Both the position numbers and the translations under genes were made by a program. A stretch of 33,178 bases of DNA from NCBI GenBank assembly GCA_002497025.1, contig DAMG01000079.1, positions 1-33,178 of the forward strand, written 5' to 3'. The notes under the pieces were generated by a model. It had not been told where the DNA came from, did no database searches, and saw nothing but the letters and a program-made list of their open reading frames with translations. Below, one piece after another: positions 6,838-13,799 of this stretch. How positions within the stretch are numbered: the stretch's first letter is position 1; the number at the start of each line of letters is the position of its first letter. The DNA comes from Euryarchaeota archaeon UBA126 (GTDB lineage: Archaea > Thermoplasmatota > Poseidoniia > Poseidoniales > Thalassarchaeaceae).

Positions 6838-8330
6838 GTGAAATCTTCGATTTTAACGGAGCTAAGGGTTCCGGCTGGTCGCAACCGGAACCAATGAAGG
6901 AGGACGCGATAAACACCATTCCCAGTTCTTTACGACGCAGTACACTTCCTAGATGGCCTCGAGCCAGTGAGCCAGAATTAGTCCGTCATTACACATGGTT
7001 ATCACAACGTAATTTTGGAATAGACACTGGATTTTATCCACTAGGATCCTGTACAATGAAGCACAATCCAAGAATCAATGAGAGGATTGTTCAACTGCCC
7101 GGAATCGATAGGATACATCCCTTGCAACCGGAACATCAAATCCAAGGTTTACTCTCGATTTTCTATGAGATGCAAGAAATGTTGGAAATTTGTGCCGGCA
7201 TGGACCAAGTCACCCTGCAACCAGTAGCCGGCGCGCAAGGTGAGTTTACAGCGATTCGATGTATTCAAGAATATCATCGCCAAAACGGCGATATCCAAAG
7301 AGACAAGGTGATTGTACCTGATTCCGCTCATGGTACAAACCCCGCATCTGCCGCGATGTGTGGTTACGAAATAGTTGAGATTCCAAGTGGCGAAGACGGT
7401 CGCTTAGACCTAGATGCACTTAGAGCGGCGGTCGGAGAAGATACAGCCGCGATGATGATTACCAACCCAAGCACACTGGGAATCTTTGAGCCAGATATCG
7501 CCGAGGCGGCAGAGATAGTCCATACGGCTGGTGGACAAATGTACTATGATGGTGCCAATTTCAATGCAATTCTAGGTAAAACTGACCCCGGTAGAATGGG
7601 ATTCGATGCGGTACACTACAATCTTCACAAGACCTTCAGTCAGCCTCATGGAGGAGGGGGCCCTGGAAGTGGTCCAATCGGAGTCAAGTTCCATCTGGCC
7701 GATTTCCTTCCATCCCCAATCGCAGATAGAGAAGAGGCAGAAGATGGGGGGGCTACAGGAGATGGTTACCGCTACTTTTGGCGAACCCCACCCAATTCTA
7801 TAGGTAAGGTACAGCAGTGGCATGGAAATTCCGGTGCAGTTGTTCGAGCATGGGCATACTATCGCCGCTATGGTAGAGAATTGGAATTGATGAGTGAGCA
7901 TGCTGTTCTGAATGCTAATTATCTTCGGCATCAAATTATGAATCCAAACCGAGAACATCAGAACTCCATTCACTCAATGCCGGTTGATGGGGCGCCCACA
8001 GAGGTAGTAAAGCACGAGTTTACTCTGAGCATGATGCCGCTAAAGGAAACTACTGGAGTTACCGGAAAGGACATTGCAAAACGACTACTCGACTATGGTT
8101 ACATGTCTCCAACACTTTACTTCCCAATGATAGTACCAGAATGTTTGATGATAGAACCAACCGAAACCGAAAGTCGAGAAGTATTGGATAAATTTGCCGA
8201 GGATTTCCTGACAATTCTTTCAGAAGATCCAGAGGTGATTCAAACAGCCCCTCACACCACAGATGTTAGGCGTGTAGATGAGGTACTTGCAGCCAGAACC
8301 CTGGTTTTGCGTAAAGAATTCGAGGATTAA
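6834..8330 (+). CDS. gcvPB: Glycine dehydrogenase (decarboxylating) subunit 2
   Basis: C-terminal, PLP-binding half of glycine decarboxylase, 498 residues. Key motifs are YPLGSCTMKHNP (68-79) and PDSAHGTNPASAAMCG (162-177). The PLP-lysine segment is HYNLHKTFSQPHGGGGPG, with K266 as the Schiff-base lysine, followed by the glycine-rich loop. The C-terminal YFPMIVPECLMIEPTETES motif is also typical. The gene starts inside the last codons of gcvPA (ATGA overlap, 6834-6837). A membrane protein gene follows 22 bases after the stop, suggesting one transcript. Confidence 0.96.
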   Translation: MSEIFDFNGAKGSGWSQPEPMKEDAINTIPSSLRRSTLPRWPRASEPELVRHYTWLSQRNFGIDTGFYPLGSCTMKHNPRINERIVQLPGIDRIHPLQPEHQIQGLLSIFYEMQEMLEICAGMDQVTLQPVAGAQGEFTAIRCIQEYHRQNGDIQRDKVIVPDSAHGTNPASAAMCGYEIVEIPSGEDGRLDLDALRAAVGEDTAAMMITNPSTLGIFEPDIAEAAEIVHTAGGQMYYDGANFNAILGKTDPGRMGFDAVHYNLHKTFSQPHGGGGPGSGPIGVKFHLADFLPSPIADREEAEDGGATGDGYRYFWRTPPNSIGKVQQWHGNSGAVVRAWAYYRRYGRELELMSEHAVLNANYLRHQIMNPNREHQNSIHSMPVDGAPTEVVKHEFTLSMMPLKETTGVTGKDIAKRLLDYGYMSPTLYFPMIVPECLMIEPTETESREVLDKFAEDFLTILSEDPEVIQTAPHTTDVRRVDEVLAARTLVLRKEFED

Positions 8331-8352
8331 TATCCGGGACAGATATCAATCT

Positions 8353-9249
8353 ATGCGAACCAAATATGAGCAACCCGACGGGACAGTCGTGCAGGCGACT
8401 CGCGACTCAGACTGGTTGAGGGGTGAATCTCGTTGGTATCCCGCTAGCGAATCCACCCCTACGCATCTAGAAGGAGAAGAAAACCCAGGCGAAAATTGGG
8501 AATCAGCCTCAATTTCAGAAGTTACTAGAGGTTGGATGAGACAGAGATTGAATCCTCTGGGTCCAAGAATATTGTATACAACAGCATGGGCTCCGTTTTT
8601 CCTAATCACTTCGGTCTTACCTCTAGCATTTCCAGATCGCACTCCGGATGACCAATTGGTAGCAGTATCATTGTTCTCAGTTAGCTGGTTTCTATTGTTA
8701 GTTGGTTTTCGTAGATTGCAAGATGGTTTACCAATTTCAGTTGAGGGGTTATTGAAAAAATTCTATCCTTTTGACATTTCACTAATTCTTCCTGCTGCAA
8801 TAATTTTCCCCTTACATATTTTCGTCGATAGCCGCTTGGGTTGGCTTTCCTTTCTGCTTTTTGCCATCGCCCAATACCGGACCATACAGAACATAATCTC
8901 AGTGGCCGGTCAGAACTCAGCTCAATGGCTTCTTCCAATCAATCCAGAAGACTACTCAGAAGAAGTGCTAACTGAGGGTTGGATAGGTGTATCAATTAAT
9001 TTCAGAAACGGTACACTTGCACGATGGGAAGGTGCACTTCCTGAATATACAGCGAATTTAATTGGATTAACTCGAGGCGACTCAAGTTTTGTGGCATTCA
9101 CTCTTATGCACCGTGTAGGTACAATACATGACGCTTTTTCTGACACATTTGTTTCCGACTCTCGCTTTGAATCTCTTCTATTATCACCACCTTTGGTAAT
9201 TGCTGGTGAGGCATGGCCAGAGAGGTTCCTTGCAACAACTGATGAGTAG
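8353..9249 (+). CDS. Membrane protein of unknown function
   Basis: 298 residues from ATG 8353, the first start after the gcvPB stop. The open frame begins earlier, at 8278, but that part overlaps gcvPB and looks like read-over. The N terminus (about 75 residues) is polar. Four hydrophobic segments follow near residues 83-100, 110-128, 146-165 and 170-188, for example APFFLITSVLPLAF, LFSVSWFLLLVGF and LILPAAIIFPLHIFV. The C terminus, about 100 residues, is a soluble domain with a hydrophobic/acidic mix and no motif I recognise. The short spacing to gcvPB suggests cotranscription, but this alone does not give it a role in glycine metabolism. No family recognised. Confidence 0.7.
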   Translation: MRTKYEQPDGTVVQATRDSDWLRGESRWYPASESTPTHLEGEENPGENWESASISEVTRGWMRQRLNPLGPRILYTTAWAPFFLITSVLPLAFPDRTPDDQLVAVSLFSVSWFLLLVGFRRLQDGLPISVEGLLKKFYPFDISLILPAAIIFPLHIFVDSRLGWLSFLLFAIAQYRTIQNIISVAGQNSAQWLLPINPEDYSEEVLTEGWIGVSINFRNGTLARWEGALPEYTANLIGLTRGDSSFVAFTLMHRVGTIHDAFSDTFVSDSRFESLLLSPPLVIAGEAWPERFLATTDE

Positions 9250-9304
9250 ATTTTGCAGTCGTTGCTTTCGGCAGGCATTTTAACCGGCCGTTATGCGCTG
9301 TGGC

Positions 9305-9778
9305 ATGGACATATGTGTTGTTCTCGGTTCCAAGTCAGACATGCCAATCGCTGAGAAATGCAGAGGGGTGCTGGAAAAGTTCAATGTCAGCTACCAAATT
9401 AGAGTTGCATCGGCCCATCGGGCTCCCAAATATTTGGAAGGAATAATTGAGAAAGCAGAGGCTGATGGCTGTCAGGTTTTCATTGGAATGGCTGGTGTTG
9501 CGGCTGCCCTTCCTGGAGTTATCGCCTCGATGACCAATAAGCCAGTAATCGGCGTTCCTGTTGGTGGCAAGGTCCCTCTTGACTCGCTTCTATCTATCGT
9601 TCAGATGCCGCCGGGAATGCCTGTGGCAACTGTAGGTGTTGACCGTGGAGATAATGCAGGAGCTTTGGCTGTACAAATTCTTGCTACCTCCAATGATACC
9701 CTAGCCGCAGCCTATGCCGATTATAGGTCGGCTATGACTGCAAAAGTCATTTCAGATGATGAGTCTATTCAGGGGTGA
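9305..9778 (+). CDS. purE: N5-carboxyaminoimidazole ribonucleotide mutase / AIR carboxylase catalytic subunit
   Basis: PurE makes carboxyaminoimidazole ribonucleotide in purine synthesis. From ATG 9305 it is 157 residues, the usual length. Signature motifs are GSKSDMPIAE (8-17), RVASAHRAPKYLEG (33-46), GMAGVAAALPGVIAS (61-75), PVIGVPVGGKVPLDSLLSIV and MPPGMPVATVGVDRGDNAGA, close to archaeal PurE proteins. An in-frame ATG at 9293 would add four residues; neither start has a clear ribosome binding site. Whether it acts as a mutase (with PurK) or a direct carboxylase cannot be decided, because no purK lies here. The stop overlaps the guaA start (GTGA). Confidence 0.93.
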   Translation: MDICVVLGSKSDMPIAEKCRGVLEKFNVSYQIRVASAHRAPKYLEGIIEKAEADGCQVFIGMAGVAAALPGVIASMTNKPVIGVPVGGKVPLDSLLSIVQMPPGMPVATVGVDRGDNAGALAVQILATSNDTLAAAYADYRSAMTAKVISDDESIQG

Positions 9779-10731
9779 AGTCGTTGATGAACACCCAGAT
9801 GCTGGTCGATGAGGCTATCGAAGCTCTGGAATCGCAAATTAATGACACTGCAATCATTGCCTGTTCAGGAGGTATTGACAGCACAGTTGCTGCGGTCTTA
9901 GCCCACCGTGCTGTGGGGAGTCTTCTGCATTGTGTCTATGTCGATACTGGATTTATGCGTAAAGGGGAGACAGAAGAAGTTCTTGAGATGTTCAAGGAAA
10001 TGGGCATTGATTTACAGGTCGTCGATGCTTCCGATCGCTTCTTTACCAACTTAGAAGGAGTTACAGATCCCGAAGAAAAGCGTAAGGTCATTGGTGAACA
10101 ATTCATTCGCGTGTTCGAGGAAGAACAGAGCAACTGCGGGGCAAAATTTCTGGTTCAGGGAACTATTGCTCCAGATTGGATCGAGTCAGGTGGTGGTGAG
10201 CGAGACGTCATCAAGAGTCACCACAATGTAGGAGGGTTACCTGAAGATGTTGATTTGAAAATTGTTGAACCTCTACGAGAATTTTACAAAGATGAAATTC
10301 GTCAAATCGCTAGAGAACTTGGTATCAAGTCAAGTGAAAGGCAACCATTCCCTGGTCCTGGATTGGCGGTTAGAGTACTCGGAGACTTAACCCGGCCTCG
10401 TGTTGAGGCCTGTCGTGAAGCCTGCCATATTGTTGAGACTCGACTAAGTGAGGCAGCGGATGAAGGAAAATGTGACCTTCCTTGGCAATACTTTGCTGCT
10501 CTCCTACCTGTTCGTTCCGTAGGTGTTCATGGCGATGCTCGAGTACATGGTGAAACAGTAGTTGTACGCGCAGTGACAAGTCTCGACGGTATGTCCGCAC
10601 GTTACTCTCCAATACCACACGATGTGCTTGCGGGAATTAGTACTGAGATTACTAATTCGTTGAAGGGACAGGTGAACAGAGTAGTTTATGACATTACTCA
10701 CAAACCACCTGGAACCATAGAATGGGAGTGA
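9775..10731 (+). CDS. guaA: GMP synthase, ATP-pyrophosphatase subunit (GuaAB type)
   Basis: Stand-alone synthetase subunit of archaeal GMP synthase; it adenylates XMP for amination by ammonia from a separate glutaminase subunit, which is not in the window. At 318 residues it lacks the glutamine amidotransferase domain of bacterial GuaA. The N-type PP-loop is CSGGIDSTVAA (30-40). Family motifs follow: VYVDTGFMRKGE, KFLVQGTIAPDWIESGG, KSHHNVGGLPED, PFPGPGLAVRVLGDLTRPR, and a C-terminal dimerisation domain ending VYDITHKPPGTIEWE. The start is GTG 9775, overlapping the purE stop; an ATG at 9787 is a minor alternative. It forms an operon with purE and the following alkyltransferase gene. Confidence 0.95.
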   Translation: MKSLMNTQMLVDEAIEALESQINDTAIIACSGGIDSTVAAVLAHRAVGSLLHCVYVDTGFMRKGETEEVLEMFKEMGIDLQVVDASDRFFTNLEGVTDPEEKRKVIGEQFIRVFEEEQSNCGAKFLVQGTIAPDWIESGGGERDVIKSHHNVGGLPEDVDLKIVEPLREFYKDEIRQIARELGIKSSERQPFPGPGLAVRVLGDLTRPRVEACREACHIVETRLSEAADEGKCDLPWQYFAALLPVRSVGVHGDARVHGETVVVRAVTSLDGMSARYSPIPHDVLAGISTEITNSLKGQVNRVVYDITHKPPGTIEWE

Positions 10732-11003
10732 TTTTTTTGGAGATGGAGGGTACAACCTTCCAACTTAAAGTTTGGAATGAATTACTCAAAATTCCATATG
10801 GAGAAGTTAGAACTTACAAACAAATTGCCATTGCCATGGGCCGTCCAAGATCATCTAGAGCAGTTGCTAATGCCTGTGCTTCCAATCCATATGCGCCTAT
10901 GGTCCCCTGCCATCGTGTAATTCGTAGTGATGGTTCTATTGGAGGTTATAGTGGAGATGGCGGAGTTGCAACCAAACGCAAATTATTAGATTCTGAGTCT
11001 TGA
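10722..11003 (+). CDS. ogt: Minimal O6-alkylguanine-DNA alkyltransferase (catalytic domain only)
   Basis: 93 residues, corresponding only to the C-terminal DNA-binding and catalytic domain of MGMT/Ogt. The usual N-terminal domain of about 80 residues is absent. The active site looks complete: the cysteine motif VPCHRVI with C63, N55 and H64 of the catalytic network, a distal E92 in LLDSES, the arginine finger R46 in SSRAV, and Tyr32 in the helix-turn-helix. This favours real alkyl-transfer repair over the alkyltransferase-like proteins, which replace the Cys with Trp or Ala. The ATG at 10722 overlaps the end of guaA by 10 bases. An ATG at 10743 would trim seven residues. It is the last gene of the purE-guaA run. 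Confidence 0.88.
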   Translation: MGVIFLEMEGTTFQLKVWNELLKIPYGEVRTYKQIAIAMGRPRSSRAVANACASNPYAPMVPCHRVIRSDGSIGGYSGDGGVATKRKLLDSES

Positions 11004-11050
11004 CATTACAGCCGATTGATTGATGAATGAATGTTCCAGCCGCAGACTGG

Positions 11051-11126
11051 GCCGACATAGCTTAGTTGGTGGAGCGGCGGACTGTTAATCCGCAGGTCGC
11101 AGGTTCGAGTCCTGCTGTCGGCGCCA
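11051..11126 (+). tRNA. trnN: tRNA-Asn(GTT)
   Basis: Full cloverleaf of 76 bases with encoded CCA. The acceptor GCCGACA pairs with TGTCGGC (11116-11122), followed by discriminator G and CCA. There is a D arm GCTT...GAGC, an anticodon arm GCGGA-CTGTTAA-TCCGC with anticodon GTT, and a T arm GCAGG-TTCGAGT-CCTGC. There is no intron. The CCA ends two bases before the stop codon of the converging Asp-rich protein gene. Confidence 0.97.
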
Positions 11127-11127
11127 C

Positions 11128-13767
11128 TCAATCTCTTCTTGCGAAAGCAGCAAGGCTAATCATGGAAATAGCAGTCAAAAGTCCAAATCCTGGCAATAAT
11201 CCGCCATCATCGTCTTCATTGAGGTCACAAATACCATCTCCATCAGAATCATCTGGAACACTACTAGCATCGGTGGAAATTGTCAGGCATTGTTGTTCTG
11301 CATAGTCTGACCATCCATCGTTATCGTCGTCGAAGTCCGAATTATCCCCTTCACCATCTCCATCGGTATCTTTGTGCTCTAATGAATCGAATTGGAAATC
11401 ATCGAATACATCGGCGACACCATCGTTATCGTCGTCATCGTCTAATTCGTCACACTTACTATCTCCATCGAAGTTTGATGGTACTGAATCAACGTCTAAT
11501 GGATCAGAGGCGCAGGCCGCTTCCTCCGCATCGGAGAATCCATCATTGTCATCGTCTGTATCTGAATTGTCAGTTACCCCATCACCATCTGTATCAATTG
11601 GTGAAGATGAGGCATCTAGAGAATCATAACCAGTCGAAATTTCATACTCGTCACTCCAGCCATCGCCATCGTCATCATCATCGGAATTATCTCCAATTCC
11701 ATCGCTATCGGTGTCAGTTGTTTCAAGTGGATTATCAGGGAATGAATCTTGTTCATTATCTACCCCATCACCATCTCTATCGCTGTCGGAATTATCTCCG
11801 ATTCCGTCTCCGTCCATGTCGCTAGATTCGAATGGATCTAGAGGAAATACGTCATTCACATCCTCTACTCCATCTCCGTCATCATCAGAATCCAAGTAGT
11901 TACATTCAGAATCAGAATCAGAATCAATCGGGGTAGACTTTTCATCAAGAGAATCGGTTGAGCAATTTGCCTCATCTTGGTCTGTCCATCCATCGCCGTC
12001 ATCATCTTCATCTTCGTTATCGCCAAGACTATCCAGGTCCGTGTCCAACCATTCCGCAGCATTCATCGGGAATACATCATTATCATCTGTGAATCCGTCA
12101 TTATCGTCATCATTATCGACTAGATCACAAATCATGTCACCATCAAAATCATCTGGCAAAACTAAACTGTCTCTAGAGTCTGTACCACAAACTGCTTCCT
12201 CTGAGTCCATCCATCCATCATTATCGTCATCTAGATCTGCATTATCTCCAACGCCATCCATGTCAAAATCAGAAAATTCTGTAGCATTCAGTGGAAACAG
12301 GTCATCGACATCTAAGACACCGTCTCCGTCGTCATCATCGTCCTGTGAGTTACAATTTCCATCTCCGTCTGTATCTGTGGGATACTCAGAACTATTCAGG
12401 GGGTCGGTTAGACAATAATTCTCGACCTCGTCATCCCAACCATCTCCATCATCGTCGAAATCAGAATTATCTCCTAAACCATCATTATCCGTATCTATCC
12501 ATTCTGTAGAGTCGAGTGGGAATTCATCGACGGTGTCGTTGTATCCGTCTCCATCATCATCAATATCCGTTAGGTCACAGATTAGATCTTCATCGGTATC
12601 TTGTGGAACTGAATTAGCATCCATTGGATCAGTAAAACAGTTAATCTCGTCAATATCCGACCATCCATCATTATCATCGTCTGTATCTAAAGAATTACAG
12701 GTACCATCTGAATCAGTGTCAACGGGATATGACGTAGAGTCGGTGGAGTCAGTTCCACAGGCCACTTCATCAGAATCCTGCCAACCATCTCCATCGTCAT
12801 CATCGTCCAAGTAATTGCATGTCCCGTCTCCATCGGTATCGATTGGTGTGGAACTAGAATTGGTCGGGTCGGTGTTGCAATTTAATTCGTCAATATCATT
12901 CCAACCATCATCATCATCATCAGGGTCTAATGGGTCGCATGTTCCATCCGAATCGGTATCGATTGGTGTGGAACTGGAATCGGTAGAATTACTGCCACAG
13001 TCATCTTCATCCGAGTCACTCCAACCGTCATTATCGTCATCGGTATCCATTGAATCACAGGTGCCATCGCTATCAGTGTCATCTGGAATTGAGTTTGCAT
13101 CATTTGGATTGGAACCACATGCCTGTTCGGAACTATCACTCCAACCATCGTCGTCATCATCAGTGTCTACTGGATCACAGATACCATCACTATCAGTGTC
13201 AGTAGGAACGCTAGAGCTATCATTGGCATCTGTACCACATGCCCCTTCGTCAGCATCACTCCAACCATCTCCGTCAGAATCCGATACCTCTTCTGCGAGA
13301 CTCCAAGAATCTGTACCATATCCATCACCTCCTGTATTTCCATTACCGTTTACAAAATTGACAGTCAAGTCGAATGTGACATTACCTGAGCCTGATGAAG
13401 GAGCGGTCCAATCCACTGTCCATGTTCGCGCGTTCGCATTACTGTGAGTGACTTCACCATTCGAAATCTGGGCGTTGGAACCAGGGTTGCTAAAGCTGCC
13501 TAAATCTGCATCTAGGTTGAACCCGCCGCCACTTCCTGATGGCCCACCAGTTCCTCCTATGGTCAATCCATAAGTACTACTTGCAACATACCCATCGGCC
13601 GGAAATCCACTCAAACTAGGAGTTACTTGGTTTGCTCCACCACCATGGCAGGCACACCCTGAAGAGGCCGATCCAGTTCTTCCACCTGAGTGTCCAAATG
13701 CATCTTGTGGCACAGCTAAAACCAGTAGTAGAATCAATACCATTGATGCCTTACGTCGAGAAGTCAT
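11128..13767 (-). CDS. Asp-rich thrombospondin type-3-like surface protein with choice-of-anchor V-like domain and PGF-CTERM anchor
   Basis: 879 residues. A signal peptide (about 1-25, ending in DAFG) is followed by HSGGRTGSASSGCACHGG and a Gly-rich beta domain (about 45-165), which resembles the choice-of-anchor V/Reeler-like domain. The cysteines there are spaced C38-A-C40-H41, one residue short of a CxxCH haem site. Residues about 165-850 are tandem Asp-rich repeats of the DxDxDGxxDxxD type, the calcium-binding thrombospondin type-3 pattern. One repeat class carries a Cys pair (CGSD or similar, then GTCD about 20 residues on); the other carries FPLD and no Cys. The C terminus has PGF (860-862), a hydrophobic segment and ARRD, the archaeosortase PGF-CTERM signal. 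It lies 32 bases after the upstream Asp-rich gene and probably shares its transcript. Likely role: Ca-dependent surface stalk, adhesin or fibre (inference). Confidence 0.88.
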   Translation of the reverse strand: MTSRRKASMVLILLLVLAVPQDAFGHSGGRTGSASSGCACHGGGANQVTPSLSGFPADGYVASSTYGLTIGGTGGPSGSGGGFNLDADLGSFSNPGSNAQISNGEVTHSNANARTWTVDWTAPSSGSGNVTFDLTVNFVNGNGNTGGDGYGTDSWSLAEEVSDSDGDGWSDADEGACGTDANDSSSVPTDTDSDGICDPVDTDDDDDGWSDSSEQACGSNPNDANSIPDDTDSDGTCDSMDTDDDNDGWSDSDEDDCGSNSTDSSSTPIDTDSDGTCDPLDPDDDDDGWNDIDELNCNTDPTNSSSTPIDTDGDGTCNYLDDDDDGDGWQDSDEVACGTDSTDSTSYPVDTDSDGTCNSLDTDDDNDGWSDIDEINCFTDPMDANSVPQDTDEDLICDLTDIDDDGDGYNDTVDEFPLDSTEWIDTDNDGLGDNSDFDDDGDGWDDEVENYCLTDPLNSSEYPTDTDGDGNCNSQDDDDDGDGVLDVDDLFPLNATEFSDFDMDGVGDNADLDDDNDGWMDSEEAVCGTDSRDSLVLPDDFDGDMICDLVDNDDDNDGFTDDNDVFPMNAAEWLDTDLDSLGDNEDEDDDGDGWTDQDEANCSTDSLDEKSTPIDSDSDSECNYLDSDDDGDGVEDVNDVFPLDPFESSDMDGDGIGDNSDSDRDGDGVDNEQDSFPDNPLETTDTDSDGIGDNSDDDDDGDGWSDEYEISTGYDSLDASSSPIDTDGDGVTDNSDTDDDNDGFSDAEEAACASDPLDVDSVPSNFDGDSKCDELDDDDDNDGVADVFDDFQFDSLEHKDTDGDGEGDNSDFDDDNDGWSDYAEQQCLTISTDASSVPDDSDGDGICDLNEDDDGGLLPGFGLLTAISMISLAAFARRD

Positions 13768-13799
13768 TGAGTTTCGGCATCACAACGGCCTTTTGGCCT

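Noticed and set aside
8278..8352. An upstream start for the membrane protein within gcvPB
   Set aside because: It would overlap the end of gcvPB by 53 bases in another frame; the ATG at 8353 lies just after the gcvPB stop.
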